In this document: positions 35,172-45,605 of the stretch, piece by piece
Position numbering within the stretch: the first letter of the stretch is position 1
How the letters are laid out: every line of letters begins with the position of its first letter
Translations under genes and position numbers: made by a program
Notes under the pieces: model-generated
Told to the model about the DNA's origin: nothing
What the model saw: the letters and a program-made list of their open reading frames with translations, nothing else
Databases searched by the model: none
NCBI GenBank assembly: GCA_947643415.1
Contig: CANRWA010000004.1
Span: forward strand, 43,322-107,321
Origin: an uncultured Clostridia bacterium
GTDB lineage: Bacteria > Bacillota > Clostridia > Lachnospirales > Lachnospiraceae
Direction: 5' to 3'
DNA length: 64,000 nt

Positions 35172-36311
35172 ATGCGAATATTACATTTTATCCGCTGCTT
35201 TACTGATGATTGCGGGGCATATATTTATTTGTCAAAGCTGAGACAGGCATGCAATGATATTTCTCATTACTTTTTAGCATATGAGCGAATCCCACACTAT
35301 GATGATGGTGGAATCTCAATTCTTTCAGAAATAGATGTTGCTGCTTTTCTGAAAGAAATTCAACCTGATATTGTTCATTTTCACGACAATTACACGGCTT
35401 ATATGGATAGTGATGCAGATAGTTTTTGGCACTTTTTTCATCAATGTGCAGATAGAATAAGAGTAAGGACAATTCATGATTATAGTCAGGCAATTTGTCC
35501 AAATTATCTTAGAAAAAATTATGGCGATTGTCATACTGCTTTAAATAAGCAATGCCTAATATCTAATTGTATTGATTTAAAAAGCTATGAAAAATACCAG
35601 TTTTTTATTCAGTCTCTCAAAGACTATGATGCACTTATTGTATTTTCGGAGTTAACCAAAGAACGATTAGAGCATTATAACATTAAACTGCCGAGAGTTT
35701 TCAAAACACCGCCATTATTGCATCAATCTGAATGTTATTCACAGGGTAGCGAGAACATAATTGTATTCGCGGGGCGTTTGGTGCAGCAAAAAGGTATTGA
35801 CTATTTATTTCGTGCAGCTGCTAAAATATCAAAAGGAAATTGGAGAATATGCCTTGCCGGTAAAGGGGATGTAAACTATATAAAACAATTAATATCATTA
35901 GCAGCAGAGTTGAAAATTGAAAATCACATTGAGTTTATGGGACATTTTGATCATAATAAAATGGAAAAACTTTATTGTTCAGCAAAGATTATGGCATTTC
36001 CCTCTATCAGTCATGAAACATATGGATTCTGTGGAGCGGAGGCGATATCTCATGGAGTACCAGTAGTTGCATTTTCGATTGATGGAATAGGTGAATGGTT
36101 AATAAACGATTATAATGGTTATGTAGTGCCGCTATTGGATATTGATGCATATGCTGAAAAACTTGAAAATCTATTGAACGATAAGGCAGAATATGAACGG
36201 TTACGAAATAACTGCATTACATGGAGTCAGCGCCTAAATTATAAAGAACAGGTAGATATCATTTATAACTTTTATTATGATTTATTATTACACAATCAAG
36301 GAGGAAAATAG
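35172..36311 (+). CDS. Family 4 glycosyltransferase
   Basis: 379 residues, GT-B fold. C-terminal half shows VFAGRLVQQKGIDYLFRAA near 197 and the E-x7-E motif HETYGFCGAEAISHGVPVV near 280, with the donor-binding glutamates. The N-terminal half has HFHDNYTA and RTIHDYSQAICPN, an acceptor-region pattern shared with some GT4 enzymes. Stop overlaps the GTG of the next gene by one base. Confidence 0.88.
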   Translation: MRILHFIRCFTDDCGAYIYLSKLRQACNDISHYFLAYERIPHYDDGGISILSEIDVAAFLKEIQPDIVHFHDNYTAYMDSDADSFWHFFHQCADRIRVRTIHDYSQAICPNYLRKNYGDCHTALNKQCLISNCIDLKSYEKYQFFIQSLKDYDALIVFSELTKERLEHYNIKLPRVFKTPPLLHQSECYSQGSENIIVFAGRLVQQKGIDYLFRAAAKISKGNWRICLAGKGDVNYIKQLISLAAELKIENHIEFMGHFDHNKMEKLYCSAKIMAFPSISHETYGFCGAEAISHGVPVVAFSIDGIGEWLINDYNGYVVPLLDIDAYAEKLENLLNDKAEYERLRNNCITWSQRLNYKEQVDIIYNFYYDLLLHNQGGK

Positions 36312-38719
36312 TGCACAAAAACAAAATTCGCCATATTAGTATTCACGATGAATTGGCAAAAGAGATTAGAAAAAAAACAAACGGTAATGAGCTTTTAGAT
36401 TTTATATATTTATTTGCCGTTGTACAACTATTAATGGATGAAGCTTTTGATACATTTTTGTGTGCGGTGCCGATGTATCAAACTGAGTTAACGGGACAAG
36501 AACAAAAATTAATACCAGTGACCGTTCCTGTAGAGAAGAACGACAGCTTTACGGAATTACTAAAGCATACTCGTGATATAGTAACAAATGAATATAAAAA
36601 TAGAATTATGGAATGCGAAAATGATTCTCATATAATAAATACGTCATGGGATTATACTTGTATCGTATGGCATAAGGGGATTCATGATGGAGATGCTGAA
36701 AATATAATAAATATGCATCCGGCACCAATAAAAATATGTATTAGTACAAATAATTCTGAGATAAATATTGATATAGAATATGATTGTATTATAATAAAGG
36801 AATTTTTTATCACAGAATTTGTACAACGGTTTAGAGATATTTTATACATATGTGTCCATGATACTTTTATCCCTTTACAAAGTTTATTAGTTAAAGGTTC
36901 AAAATTAGAGTATAGGGTGGAACAGGAAAAATTCTATGATATGGATTTGCGGTTGCACAAATTATTTGAATTACAGGTTCAAAAAACACCAAATCGGTCA
37001 GCAGTAATTTGTGGGGAAAAAATGCTCACTTATATGCAGTTAAATGAACTTGCAAATGTAATTGCAAACTATTTGATTGCGACTGGAGTGAAAGTAGGGG
37101 GTATTGTGGGAATTTGTTCCGGTTACCAAGTTGAACTGGCAGCTGGAATTTTAGGTATATTAAAAGCGGGAGCAGTTTATGTACCAATAGACCCGACATA
37201 TCCCGATGAAAGAATCAATCAAATGATAAATGATTGTCGGATGCAGTGGCTGTTACATGATGATAGTTTTTACTGTTCGTCACCGACAATACAGCTATTA
37301 GCCCTTTCTGATATTAAAGGGGATGACACATTTAATCCGGTTACTTCCAAGTCATCAATGCAGCCAGCATATATTATTTATACTTCAGGAACAGAAGGGC
37401 ATCCCAAAGGTGTTATGGTTTGCCATGATGGTGTAGTGAATTATATTCAGTGGCGTAATAAAGAATATGAATTAGGTACGGAAGATCGGATTCTACAATT
37501 AGTACCCATATCCTTTGATGGATTTGGATCAAACTTTTTTTCAGCATTGTTGTCTGGCGGCTGTCTAGTAATGCCCAAAGAAAAAGAACGCAAAGATTTA
37601 CAATATATTGTGGATTTGATTGTTTCACATAAGATAACTCATATGAGTGTTGTGCCAGCAATGTTCCAGATGATTTATACACAAGCCGCTGATAAAAGAG
37701 ATTTACAAGTGCTTCGAAGTGTTGTGCTTGGCGGGGAAAGTGCTTCATCACAACTTATTAAGGAATATTCCCAAATACTGCCTGAAGTACGACTGATAAA
37801 TGAATACGGTCCGACGGAAGCCTCAATTGCCGTTTCTGCCGGAGAACTGCATTATAATAATACAAAAAATATCGGCAAACCGATTGATAATATAGGGTTC
37901 CATATTATGGATGAAAATGGAAATTTTTCCAGGGATGGTGAACCGGGCGAACTTTATATTTATGGTATTGGTGTTTCAAATAATTCATATTATAACGATA
38001 AAAAAATGACTGCAGAATATTTTATTCAATATCCTGCACTTTTAGGTAATCCGCTGTATCGAACAAGGGATATTGTGCGCAGATTACATGATGGTAGTTT
38101 GGAGTTCCTGGGAAGGATTGACCGTCAAGTAAAAATACATGGTAATCGTATAGAATTAAATGAGATAGAACATGCTTTCTTATCCTTGTCCACAGTTGCC
38201 CAGGTTCGTGTTGGCATAGTGGAAACAGAGCAGGGCTTTAAGGAATTATGTGCCTATATTGTTTCATCAGTTGAAATAGATACGGCAAATATACGACAAC
38301 AATTAAAAGGGTTATTACCGGATTATATGATTCCAAATAGGATGTTACAGATGGAAACATTTCCTTTGCTGCCAAATGGAAAAATTGATGAACATAAATT
38401 ATTTTCAATAACTGGGAAGAATGAAATTGATTCTACTATTATAGTAGAAGAATTAACTTCAACGCAAAAATTTCTAACTAATATTTGGCGTGAGGTATTG
38501 AAGCGGGTGGATATTCCATTAGATAAGGAGTTTTTTGATTTGGGAGGGAATTCTTTATTGTTAATGCAGATGTATTCAAAGATTGAACTGCAATTCCCAA
38601 ATTTGATCAGTGTGCCTGACTTATTCTCCTATCCTACTATTCACGGACTGGCTCAGTATTTGGATAAGTGCAAGGACAAAAGCGATTCTTTCTTTCCTGC
38701 TGATAAACTGCAAGACTAG
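36311..38719 (+). CDS. NRPS, partial C-A-T
   Basis: 802 residues from a GTG with AAGGAGG. Residues 1-205 look like only the C-terminal half of a condensation domain; no HHxxxDG motif is seen. Adenylation about 210-690 with YTSGTEGHPKGVM near 357, SFDGFGSNFF near 400, NEYGPTEAS near 497, and YRTRD, GRIDRQVKIHGNRIEL. Carrier domain with DLGGNSLL near 742. The specificity residues read by eye as D-G-S-S-V-G-E-I-A; I cannot match this to a known amino acid. The free C domain at 26781 may supply the missing condensation. Confidence 0.86.
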   Translation: MHKNKIRHISIHDELAKEIRKKTNGNELLDFIYLFAVVQLLMDEAFDTFLCAVPMYQTELTGQEQKLIPVTVPVEKNDSFTELLKHTRDIVTNEYKNRIMECENDSHIINTSWDYTCIVWHKGIHDGDAENIINMHPAPIKICISTNNSEINIDIEYDCIIIKEFFITEFVQRFRDILYICVHDTFIPLQSLLVKGSKLEYRVEQEKFYDMDLRLHKLFELQVQKTPNRSAVICGEKMLTYMQLNELANVIANYLIATGVKVGGIVGICSGYQVELAAGILGILKAGAVYVPIDPTYPDERINQMINDCRMQWLLHDDSFYCSSPTIQLLALSDIKGDDTFNPVTSKSSMQPAYIIYTSGTEGHPKGVMVCHDGVVNYIQWRNKEYELGTEDRILQLVPISFDGFGSNFFSALLSGGCLVMPKEKERKDLQYIVDLIVSHKITHMSVVPAMFQMIYTQAADKRDLQVLRSVVLGGESASSQLIKEYSQILPEVRLINEYGPTEASIAVSAGELHYNNTKNIGKPIDNIGFHIMDENGNFSRDGEPGELYIYGIGVSNNSYYNDKKMTAEYFIQYPALLGNPLYRTRDIVRRLHDGSLEFLGRIDRQVKIHGNRIELNEIEHAFLSLSTVAQVRVGIVETEQGFKELCAYIVSSVEIDTANIRQQLKGLLPDYMIPNRMLQMETFPLLPNGKIDEHKLFSITGKNEIDSTIIVEELTSTQKFLTNIWREVLKRVDIPLDKEFFDLGGNSLLLMQMYSKIELQFPNLISVPDLFSYPTIHGLAQYLDKCKDKSDSFFPADKLQD

Positions 38720-38774
38720 TTGGAGGACATGAGGACATGGAGTTTTTATAAATAAACATAAGGAGGTAAATTTC

Positions 38775-41700
38775 GTGAATAAAACTACGGATGCTTACTT
38801 ATCCTCAGGCAATAAAAAGAAATATTTAAACGATTATGAAAATAATTATGATATTGCTGTTACGGGGATAGGAATTAAGACTTCAAATGCGGAAGATATC
38901 CATGAATTTTGGAAATTAATTAAAACAGAATATTGTTTTATTCAGGAAATACCTGAAAGTAGAAAGCAGTTGACGGATGATTACTTAAACCATCAAGGAT
39001 ACTGCGAAGATCAGTATCATTATGAAAAAGCAGCTTATATGGATAGTATATCTGAGTTTGATTATGAGTATTTTCATATTTCTCCCAAAGAAGCCTCATT
39101 GATGGATCCAGCACAAAGGATATTTTTACAAACTGCTTATCATGCAATTCAACATGCTGGTTTTTCATCCCGAATAACTGGTAGTGACACAGGTGTTTTT
39201 TTAGGATATGCCGGTGAGTCAGAATATAAGAAAATGATATTAGATATGGAGCCTCAGAACTATAGTATTGGTACTGTTGGGAATATTGCAGGAATTTCTA
39301 TTGGAAGATTATCACATATGCTCAACTTACATGGACCTGCAATTTTGTACAACACGGCTTGTTCTTCTTCGCTGGTGGCACTACACTATGCCTGCCAGGC
39401 TATACGAAATAATGAATGTAGTCAGGCTCTAGTGGGTGGAATCCAAGTATATCCTTTACCAGTACGATACTCAGAAATAGGCATTGAATCAGCAGATGGT
39501 AAAACTAGGGCATTTGATGATAATGCTTCAGGGACTGGTGGTGGAGAGGGATGTGCTGTCGTGTTATTAAGGAGATTAAAGGATGCAGTACAAGATGGTG
39601 ATTCAATCTATGCAGTCGTAAAGGGGAGTGCTGTAAACCATGATGGTACTTCCAATGGCTTGACTTCTCCTAACCCTCTTGCTCAAGAAAAGGTTATTTG
39701 TAAAGCATGGGAAAATGCTAAAATTAATCCGACAACACTTTCATATATTGAGGCTCATGGGACGGCAACCCAAATTGGTGATCCAATTGAAATAGATGGG
39801 CTTACACGCGCTTTTCGCAAATATACAAAAAGAAAGGGTTTTTGTGCAATCGGAACAATAAAGTCAAATCTAGGACATACAGATGCAGCATCAGGAATTA
39901 TGGGATTTGTGAAAGTGGTATTAGCACTGTACCATAAAATAATACCCGCAACTTTGCATTTTCAAAAACCCAACCGTTCCATTAATTTTATGGATTCTCC
40001 ATTTTATGTAGCGGCTGAAACAGAACAATGGATTTGTGACAATACGCCTAGAAGATGTGGTGTTAATTCATTTAGTATTATGGGTACCAACTGTCATGTT
40101 GTGTTAGAAGAATATATAAATACCTGCCAGAGAGAAATGCCTGATATGCAGCAATACATATTACCTTTATCAGCTAAAAGCAGGCAGTCATTGTTTACAT
40201 TACTTGAAAAGTATGAAACATTTCCTTTTTATGATCAAAGTATTGACGATATATGTTTTACAGCGGCCTGTGGCAGAACACATCATCAATATAGAATTGC
40301 TATAATATGTTCCTCTATAGAAGATTTAAGAGATAAAATATGCAGGATTAAAACAGTTGAGGATTTATCAAAAGGGTATCCTTGGTGTTTTTCTACATTT
40401 CATGACAACCAGTTCGAATTTACAGAAAAACCGGAGTTGGGGACAATTTGTCTCTGCTACATTTCTGGAAAAGCTTATGATTGGAGACGTTTATACCAGG
40501 CAGAAACCTTCAAATATGTGGATATTCCAGTATATCCATTTGAGAAGAAGAACTGTTGGTTAGATATTTTACCAAAAGAAAAGGATAATTTTTTTCATAT
40601 ACAGGAGTGGGTGGAGAAGCAACAACATTCTTCCCCTGCTACTAGCAGTAAAATTGCAATAGTAGCATCTGTTGGTGCAGTAGCGGAGTCTTTAAAACAG
40701 GCTTTTATGAATCATGGGGATGAAGCTGTTATATTTAATCAGGAAAGGGACAATCTGTCTTTGAATTGTGATCAGCAGTTCTATTTGAACCTGGGAAGAG
40801 AATTATGTATTGGTGGATTTACAAAAATAGTCTTTTCTGTACTGAGAGATAAGTCTGGGCATTCCCTTTCATTAGATGAAATAGCAAACATTTCCCAACA
40901 ATATGCAAGGCAGTTGATGTTATTAATAAGGGCACTAAGGCAAAATAGTTGTAAGGCTATGGATATAGTGATTCTTACCGAAAATCTCCATTGTGTGACT
41001 GGGGAGGAGCAAGACATTTTACCTGTTAGTTCAATGATGGAAGGGATTGGAAAGGCGATATTTTATGAACAGACAAGTTATCGTTGTCGCATCATTGATT
41101 TGGATAAGTATACCGATTTTACATCTGTTTTGTACGATGTATTGTGTGACTATCAGGAGTATATGACAGCCTTCCGAAGGAATGTTCGATATGTTCCAGT
41201 TATTAAGCAGATAAAGCTGATGCAGAGTGAGTCTGAGCGAACATTGTTTAGAACGAATGGAACCTATGTCGTTGCAGGTGGTCTTGGTGACATAGGAATA
41301 GAGGTTGCAAAAGCGATTGCCGAGAAAATGCCTGTTAATCTTGTATTAATTAGCCGGAGTAAGTTTCCAGAACGGCAATTATGGGAAGAGAAACAACATA
41401 AAGAACAATTTGATTCTATTATAAAGCAATTATTGCTTATTGAGAATATGGGAAGTCAAATTCTACATTTAACAGCAGACATTGCAGATAAAAAATCTTT
41501 AGCTGCTGCGCTGAATGAAGTACGACTGCGGTTTGGAAAAATTGATGGTATTATAAATAGTGCAGGAATAGGTTCTGGAATGTCAGGAAGTTCTTTGCTT
41601 CAAATGACAGATGAAGAGATGAATGAGGTGTGCAAGACAAAGGTGGCTGGTATCTGTAATTTGCATGAGTTGACATTAGAGGATTCCCTTTCCTTCTTTG

Positions 41701-43703
41701 TAATGTTTTCATCGCCGATAACGATTACAGGAGGGATTCAATCGGGGAGCTATATTGCTGCTAATTCATTTGTAGACGCATTTACGAGATATCGTCAACA
41801 GAAGTTCAGTAATACTTACTGTATTAGTTGGGCTCCCTGGCTTAAAACAATTAAACGATACAATAATCAGTTTGATTCGAAATATCATTTATTTTTTCCT
41901 TTAGATGAGAAACGAGCTATGTCTGCGATGATGGAAGTGTTAGGAAGAAATATTCATTATGTATATATTGGCGAAATGAATTATTGTAGTAGAATATTTG
42001 ATGTTATGAATAATATGCCTTTTTTTATTGATATGGATATGAAGCATGCTGTATCATCACAGGAAATTAATACGCTAACAAATATCATAAATCATGTTGT
42101 ATTAGAGGGAAGAGACAATCATACATACACTGCAACGGAAGAAAAGGCGGCTCAAATATTAGCAAATACTTTAGGGTATTCAAAGTTAAATGTTAATGCT
42201 AGCATCTATGATTTGGGAATAGATTCTATTTTGGCCATTAAAATTATCAATGATGTTGCCTCATGTTTAGGTTGTGATATTCGGATTGATGAATTGTTGC
42301 AAAATCCTATATTAGACGATTTCCTCAAAATAGTGGAACAAAAGTGTGTGTTTAATCATGCATTAGTTCAGGTTGAAAGAAGTGACGAAAGATTATTTTA
42401 TCCGCTCTCATCAGCTCAACAAAGATTATATATGATTCATCAAAGGGCAGATGCACGGGGCGATTGGCATATTTCCTATCAGTTTGAAATAGAGGGTGAG
42501 CTGGATATTCAGAGGTTGCAGACAGCTTTTGAAAAAGTAATTAATTGTCATGAAATTTTAAGAACAAGTTTTCATTTTATAGAAGGCAATGCTGTTCAGA
42601 AGATACATGAGACGTTATATTTTAAGATTGAGACATTAGATTCACACCTAAATATATTGCCAGATATAGTTTTTCAACTGGATAAACCACCTCTTTTTAA
42701 GGTATACATTCTTAATCTACAAGGTAGGAACAAAATATTATATTTTGCTATTCACCATATTATTGCAGATGAAGTGTCAATGTTGTATATGTTTCAGTAT
42801 TTATCGGATGCCTATAGAGGAAAAGTGTTGGAACAGCCTGAAATTCAGTATCGAGACTATGCTGTTTGGCAGAAACAAAAATTAAGTGAAGGTTATTTTC
42901 AAGTTCAGGAAAGATATTGGATAAGTCAGTTTGAGGGAGAAATTCCATGTTTGGATTACCCCCTTGATTATGAGCGTCCAAAGCGCCAAACATTTAGAGG
43001 AAAAGTAGAATATTTTCATTTTAATGCTGACATAACAAAGGATTTGAAACAGTTGGCGCAGGAACATTGCAGTTCCGCCTACTGGGTGTTGATGGCAGTA
43101 CTTTACACGGTATTATTTAAAGTAACAAGTAATGATGATATTGTGATCGGAATGCCGGTATATGGTCGGGAAAATCCTGCTTATCAATCCCTTTTAGGGA
43201 TGTTTGTAAATGTATTGCCGTTACGTAATAATATTTCAAATCTGATGCGCTTTTCTGATTTTTTTAATCAGGTAAAAGATAGTATTCTTTCAGCATTTAA
43301 AAATCAACAGTATCCTTTTGACACACTTGTTGAAAAATTAAAGGTAAAACAAAGACCTGGAAGAAATCTATTTTTTGACATTTCTTTTCAGAAATTACAG
43401 GGGAAAATGCAACAGATGGCATTAGATGAAAAGGTAACCTTGGTGGAAAAGCAGCATGATAACTTAGTTGCCAATCAGGATATCATGCTGGAACTGATCA
43501 GTGAAAACGAAATAATGGAATTTAGAATTGTTTATAATTGTGAAATATTACATGTGGACTCAATACAGAATTTAATCACATTTTTTGAAACAGTTACTAA
43601 ACAGATCATAAAAAAATTTGATAGTAAAATTAGTGATTTACAATTAGTGAATATCAATAAGAATGAATATTTATATCAAAGTGTCATGAAGAGATTGAAA
43701 TAA
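38775..43703 (+). CDS. AT-less PKS-NRPS hybrid, KS-KR-ACP-C
   Basis: 1,642 residues from a GTG with AAGGAGG. Ketosynthase about 25-450 with active Cys in NTACSSSL near 197, EAHGTATQIGDP near 330 and NLGHTDAASG near 368. Residues about 450-610 are a KS-AT-linker-like region ending in IPVYPFEKKNCW, with no AT. Ketoreductase about 815-1080 (VVAGGLGDIGIEVA near 828, SYIAANSFV near 992). ACP with YDLGIDSI near 1144. Terminal C domain about 1200-1640 with HHIIADEVSM near 1325. The discrete AT at 25550 must load it. The KR should give a beta-hydroxy unit, next to an alpha-hydroxyl if hydroxymalonyl is used. Confidence 0.92.
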   Translation: MNKTTDAYLSSGNKKKYLNDYENNYDIAVTGIGIKTSNAEDIHEFWKLIKTEYCFIQEIPESRKQLTDDYLNHQGYCEDQYHYEKAAYMDSISEFDYEYFHISPKEASLMDPAQRIFLQTAYHAIQHAGFSSRITGSDTGVFLGYAGESEYKKMILDMEPQNYSIGTVGNIAGISIGRLSHMLNLHGPAILYNTACSSSLVALHYACQAIRNNECSQALVGGIQVYPLPVRYSEIGIESADGKTRAFDDNASGTGGGEGCAVVLLRRLKDAVQDGDSIYAVVKGSAVNHDGTSNGLTSPNPLAQEKVICKAWENAKINPTTLSYIEAHGTATQIGDPIEIDGLTRAFRKYTKRKGFCAIGTIKSNLGHTDAASGIMGFVKVVLALYHKIIPATLHFQKPNRSINFMDSPFYVAAETEQWICDNTPRRCGVNSFSIMGTNCHVVLEEYINTCQREMPDMQQYILPLSAKSRQSLFTLLEKYETFPFYDQSIDDICFTAACGRTHHQYRIAIICSSIEDLRDKICRIKTVEDLSKGYPWCFSTFHDNQFEFTEKPELGTICLCYISGKAYDWRRLYQAETFKYVDIPVYPFEKKNCWLDILPKEKDNFFHIQEWVEKQQHSSPATSSKIAIVASVGAVAESLKQAFMNHGDEAVIFNQERDNLSLNCDQQFYLNLGRELCIGGFTKIVFSVLRDKSGHSLSLDEIANISQQYARQLMLLIRALRQNSCKAMDIVILTENLHCVTGEEQDILPVSSMMEGIGKAIFYEQTSYRCRIIDLDKYTDFTSVLYDVLCDYQEYMTAFRRNVRYVPVIKQIKLMQSESERTLFRTNGTYVVAGGLGDIGIEVAKAIAEKMPVNLVLISRSKFPERQLWEEKQHKEQFDSIIKQLLLIENMGSQILHLTADIADKKSLAAALNEVRLRFGKIDGIINSAGIGSGMSGSSLLQMTDEEMNEVCKTKVAGICNLHELTLEDSLSFFVMFSSPITITGGIQSGSYIAANSFVDAFTRYRQQKFSNTYCISWAPWLKTIKRYNNQFDSKYHLFFPLDEKRAMSAMMEVLGRNIHYVYIGEMNYCSRIFDVMNNMPFFIDMDMKHAVSSQEINTLTNIINHVVLEGRDNHTYTATEEKAAQILANTLGYSKLNVNASIYDLGIDSILAIKIINDVASCLGCDIRIDELLQNPILDDFLKIVEQKCVFNHALVQVERSDERLFYPLSSAQQRLYMIHQRADARGDWHISYQFEIEGELDIQRLQTAFEKVINCHEILRTSFHFIEGNAVQKIHETLYFKIETLDSHLNILPDIVFQLDKPPLFKVYILNLQGRNKILYFAIHHIIADEVSMLYMFQYLSDAYRGKVLEQPEIQYRDYAVWQKQKLSEGYFQVQERYWISQFEGEIPCLDYPLDYERPKRQTFRGKVEYFHFNADITKDLKQLAQEHCSSAYWVLMAVLYTVLFKVTSNDDIVIGMPVYGRENPAYQSLLGMFVNVLPLRNNISNLMRFSDFFNQVKDSILSAFKNQQYPFDTLVEKLKVKQRPGRNLFFDISFQKLQGKMQQMALDEKVTLVEKQHDNLVANQDIMLELISENEIMEFRIVYNCEILHVDSIQNLITFFETVTKQIIKKFDSKISDLQLVNINKNEYLYQSVMKRLK

Positions 43704-43720
43704 AGGAGAAGAAAAACAAT

Positions 43721-45577
43721 ATGTGTGGAATATGTGGTATTTATTCATTTAACTCTCGGCATAGTTCTATACAGGGCATAGTTAGAAAGATGATGAAAGT
43801 TCTTGTCCATCGTGGTCCAGATGAGTCAAATTTTTTACAAAAGGGACCTTTATCAGTTGGCTTTACTCGTTTAAAAATAAATGATTTAAAAAATGGGATG
43901 CAGCCAATTTTAAATGAGGATAAGACAATCACCCTAATATGTAATGGTGAAATATATAATCACAATGAATTACGAAATGAACTATTGAATGCTGGTCATA
44001 TATTTGGATCTAATGTTGATGTTGAGGTAATTGTACATTTATATGAAGAGTATGGTGAACAATTATTGAATAGATTAAATGGACAATTTGCATTTGTATT
44101 ATATGATGAGCGCTCTAAAAAGCTATTTTGTGCGAGAGACCAGGTTGGTATTTGTCCTTTTTTTTACACATTTATAAACGGTTCGTTTGTTTTTGCATCT
44201 GAGATAAAGGCTATTTTAGAACATCCCAGAGCAGTCAGGAATATTGATCTTGAAACGTTGGATCAGATAATGACATTTCCTGGAGCAGTAGCACCAAATA
44301 CAATGTTTGAAGGAATTAGTAGTCTTGAGAATGGTCATTACTTAATAATAGAAGATAATAAATTTTTTGTGAAAGAATACTGGGACCTAAAATATCCGTC
44401 TATAGATGAGCAAGTGGAAGTCCATGGTGAAAATTATTATATTGAAAAGTTGGATTATTTATTAGATCAAGCTGTAAAAATGCGATTAAAGGCTGAAATA
44501 CCCGTTGGCTTCTATATAAGCGGAGGACTAGATTCGGCACTTATTGCGTCAAAAGTGACAAAATTTGAAAATATTCATGAGATTCCCTCCTTTTCTTTGG
44601 ATGTGGAGGGAAAGGGGTTTTCAGAAAGAAAATATCAGCAACTAGTTCAAGATAGAATAAAATCTAAACATTATGAACAGATATTTTCAGTTCAAAACTT
44701 ATGTGATTATATGGAACAAGTTATTTATCATTCAGAAACAATGCTAAAGGAAAGCTATAATACGGCTTCTTTTATGCTTTCCAATCTGGTTCATGAAAAA
44801 CATATCAAGGCTGTACTTACAGGAGAGGGGGCGGATGAATTATTTGCGGGCTATGTAGGATATCGGTTTGATCAAATACGAAGTAGACAGAACATAGCAT
44901 GTAGAGATTGTGAAAAACTTTTACGTGAGAGGATTTGGGGGGACTCTGAATTTTATTATGAAAAAGATTACTCAACTTACACGGAGATAAAAAAGCAAAT
45001 GTATTCTCGTAATATGAAACAACAATTTGATGAATTCAATTGTTTGAGAAAACCTGTCATCAACAAGGACAGAATTCGAAAAATTGACTTAGTGCATAAA
45101 CGTTCCTATGTAGATTACAAACTGCGTTTACCAGAACATTTGCTTGCCAATCATGGAGATCGTATGGCAATGGCTCATTCAGTAGAATGCCGCTATCCTT
45201 TTTTGGATAAAGAGGTAATGGAATTTAGTCGTTTTATACCAGCAAATTTGAAACTGAAAAACTTAACAGAGAAGTACATTCTTAAGCAAATAGCAAAGGG
45301 TCATGTTCCTCAGGAAGTGGTAAATCGTCCAAAGTTTCCTTTTGTTACACCAGGAAGCGTAAATATACTAAAGCAAAATAATGAGTACATCCATGATATG
45401 TTGTCATATGAAAAGATAAAAAAAGATGGATATTTTGATGCGGATAAGGTTGAAAATTTAAAAGTACAATATTTACAGGATGGTTTCCAACTAAACCTGC
45501 CATATGACACAGATTATTTGATTCTGGTTTTAACATTTAGTATTTTTAAAGATATATTTAAGATTTCTAGTTTATAA
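43721..45577 (+). CDS. Asparagine synthetase (glutamine-hydrolysing) family enzyme
   Basis: 618 residues, near the usual AsnB length. MCGICGIY at the N-terminus keeps the Cys2 glutaminase nucleophile; NGEIYNH near 75 and GSNVDVEV near 95 complete the glutaminase. Synthetase PP-loop FYISGGLDSALIAS near 267; TGEGADELFAGY near 367. Two roles are plausible: supplying Asn to the first NRPS, or forming an amide on the product, as AsnB homologues do in several natural-product pathways. It stands between the PKS and the PP-loop-containing NRPS, which may favour a role on the assembly line. Confidence 0.88.
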   Translation: MCGICGIYSFNSRHSSIQGIVRKMMKVLVHRGPDESNFLQKGPLSVGFTRLKINDLKNGMQPILNEDKTITLICNGEIYNHNELRNELLNAGHIFGSNVDVEVIVHLYEEYGEQLLNRLNGQFAFVLYDERSKKLFCARDQVGICPFFYTFINGSFVFASEIKAILEHPRAVRNIDLETLDQIMTFPGAVAPNTMFEGISSLENGHYLIIEDNKFFVKEYWDLKYPSIDEQVEVHGENYYIEKLDYLLDQAVKMRLKAEIPVGFYISGGLDSALIASKVTKFENIHEIPSFSLDVEGKGFSERKYQQLVQDRIKSKHYEQIFSVQNLCDYMEQVIYHSETMLKESYNTASFMLSNLVHEKHIKAVLTGEGADELFAGYVGYRFDQIRSRQNIACRDCEKLLRERIWGDSEFYYEKDYSTYTEIKKQMYSRNMKQQFDEFNCLRKPVINKDRIRKIDLVHKRSYVDYKLRLPEHLLANHGDRMAMAHSVECRYPFLDKEVMEFSRFIPANLKLKNLTEKYILKQIAKGHVPQEVVNRPKFPFVTPGSVNILKQNNEYIHDMLSYEKIKKDGYFDADKVENLKVQYLQDGFQLNLPYDTDYLILVLTFSIFKDIFKISSL

Positions 45578-45605
45578 TACAAATAACGAAAGAAGGGATT
45601 TATTT

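Noticed and set aside
36311..38719. Assignment of the amino acid from code D-G-S-S-V-G-E-I-A
   Set aside because: I know no firm match for this code; left unassigned.
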